From: Blautia sp.
GTDB taxonomy: Bacteria; Bacillota; Clostridia; Lachnospirales; Lachnospiraceae
DNA: 63,547 nt
NCBI GenBank assembly: GCA_017463155.1
Contig: JAFTPT010000030.1
Span: 1 to 63,547, forward strand
Direction: 5' to 3'
The notes beneath the pieces were generated by a model, which saw only the letters and a program-made list of their open reading frames with translations, was not told the DNA's origin and searched no databases. This document shows, piece after piece, positions 17,378 to 26,263 of the stretch (position 1 is the stretch's first letter; the number at the start of each line of letters is the position of its first letter). The position numbers and the translations under genes are program-made.

Positions 17378-19173
17378 GTTCTTCTCCTCTTTCGTAAAAA
17401 GATAAGACCTCCGATGATAGCATTTATCCCTAACAGGATCAACAGTGCCTTGATCGTCTGGTTCCTGAGATAGATCAGTGCATAGTCGAAAACCCTGTAG
17501 TAACCGTTGAAATGATATTTCAGCAGCGGCTCGGTCAGTATACGCTGCTGTGGAAGCGGATCCTCCACAGGCCGGATCTCGTCATCAAGGATCATTGTCG
17601 TGCGACGCGCTGCATCATACGGCTTCCAGTAATGCTTTTCGGTGGAGGGATCGCCGGTCTTCGCAAAGTTTACCCACATCTGCTGGACCTCATCCGCCAG
17701 CGTCTTGTCTGCCGGCTTTCCTGTAAAGATCGTATCCTCCGTATTGTTGAACACATAGGCGAGCTCGATCGCATGGCAGGCGCCGTAATGGGGGATATCG
17801 GATTCCTTTGTCCAGTAGTACATATAATGCTTTCCGCCGTTCTCCACGTGGGACTGGGCCTGGCGGATGGCCGGTACACGGAACAGAAGATCATTGAAGA
17901 ATTCGGTCTTTTTCCAGACATCATCGCTGGTCTGCAGCGCAAGCAGAGCATCCGCATAGTGTCTGTCTTCTTCGTCGATCTGTTCCAGCACCGATCCGTA
18001 CAGGAGCCGGCTTCCGATCCTGTATATGGGATAACCGCCCACCTCGTCGATCCAGTATCTTGCCTCATCGGCATTGGTCCCGGTCAGCATATCGATGTCC
18101 GAAGCCTTGCCGTCGGCATACGCGGCGTACACGTCCTCCGGCAGCACGATCCCGTCCCTCTCCGGAAAATTATTGTAATCATTCAGTTTTTCATTGATCA
18201 TCATCAGATCCTGCTCGCTGAGGGAGAGCAGGTCCTTCATGGAAGAAGCCTTGGCTTCCTTCAGCAGGTCCTGCGTCAGCGTCCGGGCTTCCTCGCGGCT
18301 GAAGGAAAAAGCGATCGAGCCGCTCTCGGCGATCGCGCGCCGGAACAGGCCCTTTGCCTCGTCGATCAGCGGAAGGAACGAGACGCTGCTGGCGCCGGCA
18401 GACTCACCAAAGATCGTCACATTGTCCGGATTGCCGCCGAACAAAGCGATATTCCGGTTGACCCACCGGAGGGCACTGATCTGGTCAAGAAGTCCCAGAT
18501 TGCCGCTCTTCTCGTACTCTTCACCGCCCTCTACCTCCGAAAAGTCCATAAAGCCCATCAGTCCGATCCGGTAATTGACCGTCACCAGAACGATATCCGG
18601 ATGTGCTTCGACAAAATTCTGTCCGTCGTAGATCGGGTCGGCCGTGCCTCCCCAGCCGTAAGCCCCGCCGTGGAAGAAGACCATGACCGTTTTGGGGCCG
18701 GATTCCTGTTCTTCTTTACCGGATGCCGTCCAGATGTTCAGCGACAGACAGTCCTCACCCTGCGTATAGAGGGAAGCCCGCTCTGTTTCCGCCTCCGTCT
18801 GTATCGCGGCTTTTCCGAAATAGAAGGCTTCATAGACCCCGTCGTCCGCGGGAGCGTCCACCGGCGGCTTCCACCTGAGTTCTCCGACCGGCGGCAAGGC
18901 ATAGGGGATTCCTTTGTAGGAACGGACATTCTGTTTCTCCGTTCCGATAAAGGTACCGTTGTCGCAGGCGACCGCCAGAGTGCTGTCATAATCGCTGCCC
19001 GTGACTTCTTTGTTCTCACCCTTGATCTTTTCGAGCTTTGCCCGTTCCGTCTCAATTAATCTGTCTGATTTATCGATCGTCTTCCATATATAGACTGCCA
19101 GCACGATAATATTGCACAGGATCCATAAAAAGATCAACCGTATGATCCTGCGCACATGTTTATTCTTTGTCAT
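17374..19173 (-). CDS. Membrane-anchored type B carboxylesterase
   Basis: About 599 residues of the carboxylesterase/cholinesterase alpha/beta-hydrolase family, which cleaves carboxylic esters. An N-terminal helix (RRIIRLIFLWILCNIIVLAV) and a C-terminal helix followed by RKRRRT would hold the catalytic domain on the outer face. The nucleophile is Ser258 in the GESAGAS elbow. The oxyanion region FFHGGAYGWGG, the acid loop near TNADEARYW and a probable catalytic His in GACHAIELAYVF are present. The start at 19173 has GGAG seven bases upstream; the ATG two codons earlier is too close. It is the first gene of the operon and overlaps the AMP-ligase by four bases. Confidence 0.9.
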   Translation of the reverse strand: MTKNKHVRRIIRLIFLWILCNIIVLAVYIWKTIDKSDRLIETERAKLEKIKGENKEVTGSDYDSTLAVACDNGTFIGTEKQNVRSYKGIPYALPPVGELRWKPPVDAPADDGVYEAFYFGKAAIQTEAETERASLYTQGEDCLSLNIWTASGKEEQESGPKTVMVFFHGGAYGWGGTADPIYDGQNFVEAHPDIVLVTVNYRIGLMGFMDFSEVEGGEEYEKSGNLGLLDQISALRWVNRNIALFGGNPDNVTIFGESAGASSVSFLPLIDEAKGLFRRAIAESGSIAFSFSREEARTLTQDLLKEAKASSMKDLLSLSEQDLMMINEKLNDYNNFPERDGIVLPEDVYAAYADGKASDIDMLTGTNADEARYWIDEVGGYPIYRIGSRLLYGSVLEQIDEEDRHYADALLALQTSDDVWKKTEFFNDLLFRVPAIRQAQSHVENGGKHYMYYWTKESDIPHYGACHAIELAYVFNNTEDTIFTGKPADKTLADEVQQMWVNFAKTGDPSTEKHYWKPYDAARRTTMILDDEIRPVEDPLPQQRILTEPLLKYHFNGYYRVFDYALIYLRNQTIKALLILLGINAIIGGLIFLRKRRRT

Positions 19174-19200
19174 CTTCATACTCCATATGCATACGGAATT

Positions 19201-19229
19201 ATTATACTCTCGGGATAAAAAAAAAGCAA
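19201..19229 (-). promoter_or_regulatory. Promoter of the esterase-ligase-STAS-SpoIIE operon
   Basis: TTGCTT (19224-19229) and TATAAT (19201-19206) on the minus strand, 17 bases apart, 28 bases upstream of the esterase start. Confidence 0.75.
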
Positions 19230-19254
19230 CGGTCTCATAATGCGGTAAACGCAG

Positions 19255-19285
19255 AAAAGTACCCCGCCTGAAGCGGAGTACTTTT
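19255..19285 (-). terminator. Terminator after the methyltransferase
   Basis: AAAAGTAC-type arms with a GC core (AAAAGTACTCCGC pairing with GCGGGGTACTTTT, one mismatch) surround a short loop. The hairpin starts four bases after the methyltransferase stop and the distal arm supplies the T run. Confidence 0.85.
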
Positions 19286-19289
19286 CCAT

Positions 19290-20072
19290 TTATTTCTCGG
19301 CGCAGATCATAAACAGATGCGTCGGGTCATCTCTCTCAAATTCCATCTGTGACTGCACGCCGCGCCCGACCTGCTCAAACACTTCAAGAACCCTCATATC
19401 GAGCTTTTCCATCATCTGCACGTCCCAGTCCGGACGTCTCTGTGATGATAACGGCAGGGATAGTGCCATCTTCTCCAGATCCTTTGTCCGTTCCGGATTC
19501 ACCTCCCAGGTGCCTCTCTCTTCCGGATAACGACGGAGGAATTCTTCTCTTTTCCTGGCCTTCTCTTCCCGCAGTTCCTCGTCAAACAGATACAGGTACC
19601 AGTTCGCGTCGAAATATACCATTCTTCCTCCCGGCACCAGCACCCGCTTCCAGTCCGCAAGTGCCTTTTCCGGGAATTCGAGATTCCAGACCACGTTCCG
19701 GCTGACGACCAGGTCAAAGCTGTTGTCTTCGAACGGCAGGAACTCTCCCCTGTGAAGAACGAAGTTCACCTCCGCCCCGTAAGCACGCGCATTATCCGCG
19801 GCGTGCCACAGCATATGCTCCGTTGCGTCCACGGCCGTCACATCATGTCCGGCCAGTGCGAGCGTCATCGCAAAAAAGCCCGGGCCGGTTCCTACGTCCA
19901 GGATCCGAAGATGCTCCTTCTGCGGAGCATGGTCGAGGATCAGGGTCCGCCAGGCAGCCTGTCTCCAGTCATTCATCTCTTCGATATTCTGGGCACTGTA
20001 GCTGTGGGCCCTGTCCGTCCAGTAGGAGGTCAGCCCTTCCAGCATTTCTGTTTTATTGTCCACGATCGCCAT
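19290..20072 (-). CDS. Class I SAM-dependent methyltransferase
   Basis: 260 residues. Motif I is ILDVGTGPGFFAMTLALAG, motif II acidic residue in VTAVDATEHM, and motif IV DLVVSRNVVWNLEFPEKAL, all in a Methyltransf_11-type Rossmann fold. The start at 20072 (MAIVDNKTEM) has AAAAGGAGA eleven bases upstream; the longer frame has no ribosome site. The substrate is unknown. UbiE-like and antibiotic or small-molecule methyltransferases share this pattern. It stands alone between two terminators, downstream of the MATE gene on the same strand. Confidence 0.85.
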   Translation of the reverse strand: MAIVDNKTEMLEGLTSYWTDRAHSYSAQNIEEMNDWRQAAWRTLILDHAPQKEHLRILDVGTGPGFFAMTLALAGHDVTAVDATEHMLWHAADNARAYGAEVNFVLHRGEFLPFEDNSFDLVVSRNVVWNLEFPEKALADWKRVLVPGGRMVYFDANWYLYLFDEELREEKARKREEFLRRYPEERGTWEVNPERTKDLEKMALSLPLSSQRRPDWDVQMMEKLDMRVLEVFEQVGRGVQSQMEFERDDPTHLFMICAEK

Positions 20073-20189
20073 GTATATATCTGTTCTCCTTTTTCTGTCT
20101 GTAACCGTATCCGGAAAAACCGGTTTTTGCGGCTCAGAAAAGCGTACCATGAAGGAAGCAGGAGCACAACCCTCCCCGGGGGATGTTTT

Positions 20190-21548
20190 TCAGGATTTCC
20201 GGCGGGATCCCGGAAGGGGGCCGGCCTTTCGCCAGGGTCCGTTCATGTAGAAGAAGACCGAGATCGCCGTGGCAACGATCCATCCGACGGGCCAGGCACA
20301 CCAGATGCCCGTCGCGCCGAGCGACGTCCGTGACAGGAGGATCGCAAGAACAACCCGAAGGATCAGGTCCGTAAAGGTCGCGATCATAAACCGGCCCATG
20401 AGGCTCGCCCCGCGCAGAATGCCATCAGCCACAAGCTTGGCCGATACGACAAAATAGAACGGTGACAGGATCCGGAGCAGCATGATACCCGTGTTCAATG
20501 CCTCCTGAGAAGGCTCGTTCATAAAAAGCAGTAGCAGCCATCTGCCGCAGGTGATATAGAGCACCGCGAGAGGCAGGGAAAGCGTCCACACAAGGCGCAG
20601 TCCGGCCTTGAATCCCTCGTGGATCCGGTCCATCTTGCCGGCACCGAGATTCTGTGCCGCATAGTTCGAAACACCGTTTCCCAGCGTGGTAAAGGAGGTG
20701 ATCACCAGGTTATTCAGCTTGATCCCGGCGGAATAGCCGGCCATCACGCCGGGGCCGAAGCCATTGATCACGCCCTGAATGATGATATTCCCGATGGAAA
20801 TAAAGCTCTGCTGCAGGATGCTCGGAACCGCGATCCGTGCGATCCGGCCGCAGATCCTTGCCGAAAACAGTTCACTTCTGCCCTCTGCCCGGATCTTTTT
20901 CAGCCGGCGGAAGACAAAGAGGAGCGCAAGGACACAGCTTACGCCCTGGCAGAGAAAGGTTGCCCATGCCACGCCTGCCACCCCCATATGGAAACCGGCC
21001 ACGAACCAGATATCCATTGCGATGTTGCCTGTGGAAGAGACCGCCAGGAAATAAAACGGGGTTTTGGAATCTCCGAGGGCCGAAAAGATCCCCGTGGAAA
21101 TATTGTAAAAGAAGACAAACGGAAGTCCCCATACATAGATCCGAAGATAGAGGGCAGAGTCCGCCAGCAGTTCCCCGGGCGTACGGATCAGCCCAAGCAG
21201 GGAATTACAGCCCAGAAGGCCGGCCAGCATAAGGAGCCCGCAGACAGCTCCGCTCATGATCATGGCTGTCGATACAGCTGTCTTCAGCTCACGGAACCGT
21301 TTCGCGCCAAAAAGCGTGGATACGACCACGGAGCAGCCGATGTTGCAGCCGAATGCAAACGCGATAAAGATCAGCGTGATCTCATAGCTGTTTCCGACGG
21401 CTGCCAGCGCATTCTCTCCGATGAACTTGCCTGCCACCAGACTGTCCGCTATGTTGTAGAGCTGTTGAAAAATGATACTCCCGAACAGCGGCAATACAAA
21501 CCGCCGCAGAACGGTTGCAGGTCTTCCTGTCGTCAGATCCGTATTCAA
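20190..21548 (-). CDS. MATE family efflux transporter
   Basis: About 452 residues with twelve membrane helices in two similar halves. The opening N-T-D-L-T-T-G-R-P followed by LRRFVLPLFGSIIFQQLYN is the canonical start of NorM/DinF-type cation-coupled drug exporters. A TTG at 21548 with GGGAG nine bases upstream gives precisely this start. ATG codons further up (21578 and 21605) lack ribosome sites and would add an untypical charged tail. It lies downstream of the rnpB terminator. Confidence 0.88.
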   Translation of the reverse strand: MNTDLTTGRPATVLRRFVLPLFGSIIFQQLYNIADSLVAGKFIGENALAAVGNSYEITLIFIAFAFGCNIGCSVVVSTLFGAKRFRELKTAVSTAMIMSGAVCGLLMLAGLLGCNSLLGLIRTPGELLADSALYLRIYVWGLPFVFFYNISTGIFSALGDSKTPFYFLAVSSTGNIAMDIWFVAGFHMGVAGVAWATFLCQGVSCVLALLFVFRRLKKIRAEGRSELFSARICGRIARIAVPSILQQSFISIGNIIIQGVINGFGPGVMAGYSAGIKLNNLVITSFTTLGNGVSNYAAQNLGAGKMDRIHEGFKAGLRLVWTLSLPLAVLYITCGRWLLLLFMNEPSQEALNTGIMLLRILSPFYFVVSAKLVADGILRGASLMGRFMIATFTDLILRVVLAILLSRTSLGATGIWCAWPVGWIVATAISVFFYMNGPWRKAGPLPGSRRKS

Positions 21549-21612
21549 TCGACCTCTCTCCCATCTTCCCTGTATCATCAGCCGTCCCGGATTCGGATAC
21601 TTCATAGGAACA

Positions 21613-21636
21613 GTACGGAGTACTACCCTATGAAAT
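21613..21636. repeat. 24-base motif shared with the tRNA-Leu terminator region
   Basis: GTACGGAGTACTACCCTATG and the next four bases match the sequence at 43430-43453 in 21 of 24 positions. In both cases it lies just beyond the terminator of a minus-strand stable RNA gene. Confidence 0.55.
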
Positions 21637-21643
21637 GACAAGA

Positions 21644-21659
21644 CCGCCCGGGAGGGCGG
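21644..21659 (-). terminator. rnpB terminator
   Basis: CCGCCC and GGGCGG form a compact GC stem about 25 bases after the RNA 3' end. On the minus strand CTTGTCATTT follows, so the T run is weak. Confidence 0.65.
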
Positions 21660-21682
21660 CTGAATCAAATACATTTCTTTAC

Positions 21683-22050
21683 GATGCGCAGTCGGGTCGA
21701 TAAGCCGGGTTATGTCGTTGGGTGATCATCTATCTAGGCCATCCGTCACCGGATGGCTCGAGCGACCCACCTGAAAGCACAGCGGGCAGCTGTATCGCTT
21801 TCGTTTTGGTCTTGCTTCGAATGGAGTTTACATGTGCCCGCCCTGTTACCAGGACGGCGGTAGTCTCTTACACTGCCTTTCCACCCTTACGTAGCAGCAG
21901 TTCCATGCAGTTACGCGGTATATCTCTGTTGCACTGGTCTGGGAGTTACCTCCACCGGACGTTATCCGGCATCCTGCCCTGTGAAGCCCGGACTTTCCTC
22001 ACCTGGACCCTTTCGTCTGTCCAGCCGCGATCACCTGGCCCGGCTGCGCG
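21683..22050 (-). ncRNA. rnpB: RNase P RNA, A-type
   Basis: About 368 bases encoding the catalytic RNA of ribonuclease P, which removes 5' leaders from tRNA precursors. Conserved cores are readable on the minus strand: GAGGAAAGTCCGGGCTTC near the 5' end, GTGCAACAGAGATATACCGC, AAGGGTGGAAAGG, and CGAAGCAAGACC before the final helix. P1 pairs ACGCGCAG (22044-22051) with CTGCGCAT (21684-21691), with one mismatch. These are features of the ancestral A-type rather than the Bacillus B-type. Ends are estimated from the promoter and P1. Confidence 0.95.
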
Positions 22051-22055
22051 TAGGT

Positions 22056-22084
22056 ATTCTAGCACATTCCCTTACGTATGTCAA
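22056..22084 (-). promoter_or_regulatory. rnpB promoter
   Basis: TTGACA (22079-22084) and TAGAAT (22056-22061), 17 bases apart on the minus strand. Predicted transcription starts at about 22050, the start of the P1 helix. Confidence 0.85.
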
Positions 22085-22100
22085 AAGAATTCGGCATGCT

Positions 22101-22769
22101 TCATCCGGAGACCCTGACGATCACGGCCCCGCATGCATCTGCTTCCGCATCCTCATGGGCCGTCAGGATCACTGTCCGCCCGTCTTTGCGCTTCAGAAGA
22201 AGCTGTATGACTCTGTCCCTGTTCTCCTCATCGAGTCCCTTGAACGGCTCATCCAGAAGAAGGAGGTCCGAGGGGTACAGAAGTGCCCTCAGAAAGGCCG
22301 TCCGCCTTTTCATCCCTCCGGAGAAGTCTGCAACGGGCTTATGGCATTCCTGCTCATCGATCCCCAGCTCTCCAAGAAGCCGGATGATCTCCTCCTGATT
22401 ATACTCCGGCACCGCAAAGCGGATGTTCTCCACCGCATTCCGGTTCTCCAGAAGCCGGTCCTCCTGAAAACAGAAGCCGACCTGTTTCGATGCGATATCG
22501 TACATGTAGCCGGCTTCCGGGCAGAGCTTTTCGATGCCATTTTCTGTCCAGCACACCCTTCCGCTGTCCGCTGTTTCAAGCCCCGCGAGCAGACGCAGCA
22601 GGGTCGTCTTTCCGGATCCGGAGGGCCCCATCAGCGCGTAGACGCCGCCTTCTTTAAACCAGGCGGAGAATTTCTCCAGGACCACATGGTCGTAGGCGAT
22701 CGTGACGTCCAAAACAAGCAGGCCGCTCTTCGATGCGTTTATTCCGTTTTCCATATCATTTCCGCTCAT
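22101..22769 (-). CDS. ABC transporter ATP-binding protein (TauB/SsuB-like)
   Basis: 222 residues. Walker A GPSGSGKTTLLRLLAGLE, Q-loop near GFCFQEDRLLENR, signature FSGGMKRRTAFLRALLY, Walker B DLLLLDEPFKGLD and the H-loop in LTAHEDAEADA. It powers the importer formed with the permease and binding protein upstream. The ATG at 22769 overlaps the permease TGA (ATGA), which fixes the start and couples translation. It is the last gene of the hydrogenase-transporter operon. Confidence 0.92.
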   Translation of the reverse strand: MSGNDMENGINASKSGLLVLDVTIAYDHVVLEKFSAWFKEGGVYALMGPSGSGKTTLLRLLAGLETADSGRVCWTENGIEKLCPEAGYMYDIASKQVGFCFQEDRLLENRNAVENIRFAVPEYNQEEIIRLLGELGIDEQECHKPVADFSGGMKRRTAFLRALLYPSDLLLLDEPFKGLDEENRDRVIQLLLKRKDGRTVILTAHEDAEADACGAVIVRVSG

Positions 22770-23512
22770 TTCACGCATGCCAGCAGTTTTCTCCACAATT
22801 TGTCCGACAGAATACTGAGCAGCACGATCACCAGTGTCCAGGCAAACAGGTCCGGCGTATTCAGATACACCTTGGCCTGCTGCAGCCTTTCCCCGATGGA
22901 CCCGGTGGGCATACCGATCACCTCGGCCGCGATCCCTGATTTCCACGAAAAGGACAAAGCCAGGGATGTGGCCGTCGTGAAGGCCGGCAGGACCTGCGGG
23001 ACATACAGACGCCGCAGTTTCCGGGGCCAGGACACATGAAAAATCTCTGCCATCTCCACCAGCTCCCTGTCCGTATGGCTGATCCCGGTCTTTACATTCA
23101 TGCAGACGATCGGCAGTGACATCAGGAACGAGATCAGCTGCGTCAGATACCTGGATGAAAGAAGGATCAGAGCCAGGATGATAAACGAAACCACCGGTAC
23201 GGTCCTGATGAGCCGCATCACCGGCTCTGTAAGGATTTCCAGCCACTCATACTTCCAGGTAAGAAAAGCCAGCAGCGTCCCCACGCACACGGCCAGCAGG
23301 AACCCGGTCAGGATCCGTCCGCTGGTATACAGGACGGACAGATAAAACCTGCCCGTTCCGCAAAGCTCGAACAGCCGCTGCAGCGTTTCGACCGGCGAAG
23401 CTACGAACAGTCCCAGGATCCTCTGCATGCTCAGAATCTGCCAAATGGCGACCCAGAAAAGGATCGCCATTGACTGTTTAAACCGTTTATGATGAATGAT
23501 ATCACGGAGCAT
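22766..23512 (-). CDS. ABC transporter permease (TauC/SsuC-like)
   Basis: 248 residues and six membrane helices, of the binding-protein-dependent inner membrane component family used for sulfonates, nitrate, bicarbonate or thiamine precursors. The EAA-like loop (ELVEMAEIFHVSWPRKLRRLYVP) is in the usual place before the fifth helix. The start overlaps the end of the binding-protein gene by eleven bases. The substrate cannot be inferred from the permease. Confidence 0.9.
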   Translation of the reverse strand: MLRDIIHHKRFKQSMAILFWVAIWQILSMQRILGLFVASPVETLQRLFELCGTGRFYLSVLYTSGRILTGFLLAVCVGTLLAFLTWKYEWLEILTEPVMRLIRTVPVVSFIILALILLSSRYLTQLISFLMSLPIVCMNVKTGISHTDRELVEMAEIFHVSWPRKLRRLYVPQVLPAFTTATSLALSFSWKSGIAAEVIGMPTGSIGERLQQAKVYLNTPDLFAWTLVIVLLSILSDKLWRKLLACVK

Positions 23513-24464
23513 AATAGAAATCGTCTCCCGGAAGGGCTCCGCCTACGGATTCCGGATTCTGGTCATAAAGGACCTGCAGGTAGCCTGACAGCTTCGCCTT
23601 CATCTCATCTCCGGAGATAAAGGTGATATTGCAGGCCGGAAGGGCTTTTTCGGCTACAGGGGCCGGAACGATGTCGAAACCGCCGATCAGCTCGGCTGCT
23701 TCTGCGGTATTGGCGTTCACATATTCGACGGATCCTTTGTATCCCTCGAGGAAAGCCGCCACCTCGTCCGGATGCTCTTCGGCAAAGGCTGTACGGACGA
23801 CCGCCACGCCGGTGATCAGTCCGGAAGCATCCTCCTTGCCTTCCTGCAGCTTGTCCCACTCCTCTGTCAGGTCCAGCGCAACGCGCACCTGGTCGTTCTG
23901 CATCTGGGCTGTCGTGACAAAGGGCTGGGGAAGCATCGCGATGCCCTCGGGGTCGGAAAGCAGCGACGCCAGGCACTCGGCATGCTCGCTCTTCCACTCA
24001 AGCTGTACATCCTTCTCGGGGTCCAGACCGTTTCCGGTCAGGATATAATCGAGAGCATATTCAGGCGTCGCGCCTTTGCCGCTGGCATAGATGGTCCTTC
24101 CCTTCAGGTCTTCGACCGAATTCACCTCTCCGGAAGTATCAACGATATAGATGACGCCAAGTGTATTGACAGCAAGTACCTGCACACCGCCCTGGGTATT
24201 GTTGTAGAGGACGGATGCCAGATTGGCCGGGACAGCGGCGATATCGACCTCTCCCTTGACAAGGGCGGGTGCGACCACATCCGCGGAGGGCGCGATCTCG
24301 AAGGAATAACCTGCGTCTGCTTCATCCATCATTTTGACAAGTCCCATCGCGGTGGGCCCCTTCAGTGCTGTCACATGTACCGCGGCCTCTTCTGCATGTA
24401 CCGGGACTGCCAGAAGTGCCATTGCTGAAATCGCTGCCAGAATACACTGTCTCATCTTCTTCAT
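23502..24464 (-). CDS. ABC transporter substrate-binding protein (TauA/NMT1-like)
   Basis: 320 residues. A signal peptide (MKKMRQCILAAISAMALLAVPVHAEEA, cleavage after AHA-like VHA) has no lipobox Cys, unlike most Firmicute binding proteins. The mature domain has the two-lobe pattern of COG0715 proteins: GPTAMGLVKMMDEA, EVDIAAVPANLASVLYN, and DLKGRTIYASGKGATPEYAL. The start at 24464 has GAGGAGAT eight bases upstream; a longer frame has none. It begins 16 bases after the hydA stop, so it belongs to the hydrogenase operon. The ligand is unknown. Confidence 0.88.
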   Translation of the reverse strand: MKKMRQCILAAISAMALLAVPVHAEEAAVHVTALKGPTAMGLVKMMDEADAGYSFEIAPSADVVAPALVKGEVDIAAVPANLASVLYNNTQGGVQVLAVNTLGVIYIVDTSGEVNSVEDLKGRTIYASGKGATPEYALDYILTGNGLDPEKDVQLEWKSEHAECLASLLSDPEGIAMLPQPFVTTAQMQNDQVRVALDLTEEWDKLQEGKEDASGLITGVAVVRTAFAEEHPDEVAAFLEGYKGSVEYVNANTAEAAELIGGFDIVPAPVAEKALPACNITFISGDEMKAKLSGYLQVLYDQNPESVGGALPGDDFYYAP

Positions 24465-24480
24465 CTTGTAAGATCTCCTC

Positions 24481-26247
24481 TTATCTGAATCGTTCCTTTG
24501 CCTGATATGTTGTATGAAGAAGCTCGTGCGCTTTATGGGAATTGGGCTCACCGAGATACTTCTCATACAGTTCCTTGATCTGCGGGTTATTGTGGGACTG
24601 GCGGATCACCTGGCGTTCATCCTCCGAGTACAGGGCCCTGGCCCTCTTCTCCTTGTAGGTCTCGAGGATATCGTCGTCTTCATCCGGAAGAAGCGACGGG
24701 CGTACATAAGGCTGGCCGCCTCCGTTGATGCAGCCGCCGGGACATCCCATGATCTCGATAAAGTGATATTTGGATTTTCCTTCACGGATCTCGTCCAGAA
24801 GGATCTTGGCGGAACGCATGCCCGAAGCCATCGCCACATTGACGGTCGTGCCGTTGATATCGAGGGAAGCCTCACGGATCCCTGCCTCATGGCCGCGGAC
24901 CTCTTCAAACGTGATCTTGTCCTTTTCCTTGCCGGTCAGCTTGAAGTATACGGTACGAAGCGCTGCCTCCATGACGCCGCCGGTGACGCCGAAGATGACG
25001 CCTGCGCCGGAGTAATCGCCCATGATATCCTGGTCCCATTCCTCATCCGGAAGCTTGTTGAAACGCATACCGCTCCGCATGATCAGGCGGGCAAGTTCAC
25101 GGGTGGTCAGCACCGCATCCACATCCGGAATGCCGTTGACCTTCAGCTGTTCACGGTCCTTCTCGTATTTTTTGGCGACGCAGGGCATGATCGATACCAC
25201 AAAGATATCCTTGGGATCCACGCCGTGCTGCTCCGCCCAGTAGGACTTGATGACCGCGCCCTGCATCTGGTGGGGCGATTTACAGCTGGAAAGATGGTCG
25301 AGAAGATCACCGTAGTTGTATTCCGCGTAATTGATCCATCCCGGTGAACAGGAAGTGATCATCGGAAGAACGCCGCCGTTCGTCAGACGTCCGAGCAGCT
25401 CCGTGCCTTCCTCCATGATGGTAAGGTCCGCACCGAAGTTTACGTCGTAGACACGCTCAAAGCCAAGACGGCGGAGCGCCGCGATCATCTTGCCGGTCAC
25501 AGGCGTTCCGATCGGATAACCGAACTCCTCACCGAGCGCTGCACGAACAGCCGGGGCTGCCTGCACGATCACATGCTTGCCCGCACGGAAGGCCTCATCC
25601 ACCTTGTCGATCTCGGAATGCTCCATAAGAGCACCCGTCGGACATACGCTGACACACTGGCCGCACTGGATACAGGGAGAATCCGCAAAGCTGCGGTTCT
25701 CGGCCGGAGAAACGATGGTGTTGAAGCCGCGGTTCTCAAACCCGAGGATCCCAAGGCCATGGGCATTCTGGCATCTGGCGATACATCTGCCGCAGAGGAT
25801 ACACTTGGAGGTATCTCTGATCAGGCCGGGCGCCAGCTCATCGACGAACGTCTCTGCATGCTCGCCCGCGTAAGCACCTTCTCTCGCGCCGACAAGCTTG
25901 GCCGCATGGAGAAGCTCGCACCAGCCGTTCTTGTCGCAGGCCTGGCAGTTCTGGTTATGATTGGAAAGAAGCAGTTCCACGCTGTGGCGCCGTGCCTCGA
26001 CAGCGGCAGGCGTGTTGATCCGGACCTCCATGCCTTCCGAAACCGGATAGACACAGCTGGCAACCAGGCCGCGGGCGCCGGTCGCTTCAACAAGACATAC
26101 ACGGCAGGAGCCTGCATTACACTCTCCGTGATTGAACGCGCACAGGGAAGGAATCTCGTATCCGCAGGCCTTTGCGGCTTCCAGGATCGTCAATCCGTCT
26201 TCGACCTGATAGGGGATACCCTCTATTTTAATATTTACGATCGACAT
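24481..26247 (-). CDS. hydA: [FeFe]-hydrogenase catalytic subunit HydA
   Basis: 588 residues. An N-terminal [2Fe-2S] ferredoxin domain (CAFNHGECNAGSCRVC) is followed by the His-Cys3 cluster helix (HNQNCQACDKNGWC), two [4Fe-4S] clusters (CILCGRCIARC and CIQCGQCVSVC), and the H-cluster domain with L1 TSCSPGWINYAE, L2 MPCVAKKYEKDR and L3 EIMGCPGGCINGGGQP. L1 with CSPGW is the form found in trimeric electron-bifurcating enzymes. With HydB and HydC it couples H2 to NAD(H) and ferredoxin in the cytoplasm. The start at 26247 has AGGAGGGA upstream. It is 16 bases after hydB. Confidence 0.96.
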   Translation of the reverse strand: MSIVNIKIEGIPYQVEDGLTILEAAKACGYEIPSLCAFNHGECNAGSCRVCLVEATGARGLVASCVYPVSEGMEVRINTPAAVEARRHSVELLLSNHNQNCQACDKNGWCELLHAAKLVGAREGAYAGEHAETFVDELAPGLIRDTSKCILCGRCIARCQNAHGLGILGFENRGFNTIVSPAENRSFADSPCIQCGQCVSVCPTGALMEHSEIDKVDEAFRAGKHVIVQAAPAVRAALGEEFGYPIGTPVTGKMIAALRRLGFERVYDVNFGADLTIMEEGTELLGRLTNGGVLPMITSCSPGWINYAEYNYGDLLDHLSSCKSPHQMQGAVIKSYWAEQHGVDPKDIFVVSIMPCVAKKYEKDREQLKVNGIPDVDAVLTTRELARLIMRSGMRFNKLPDEEWDQDIMGDYSGAGVIFGVTGGVMEAALRTVYFKLTGKEKDKITFEEVRGHEAGIREASLDINGTTVNVAMASGMRSAKILLDEIREGKSKYHFIEIMGCPGGCINGGGQPYVRPSLLPDEDDDILETYKEKRARALYSEDERQVIRQSHNNPQIKELYEKYLGEPNSHKAHELLHTTYQAKERFR

Positions 26248-26263
26248 TCTTTTTCCCTCCTGT

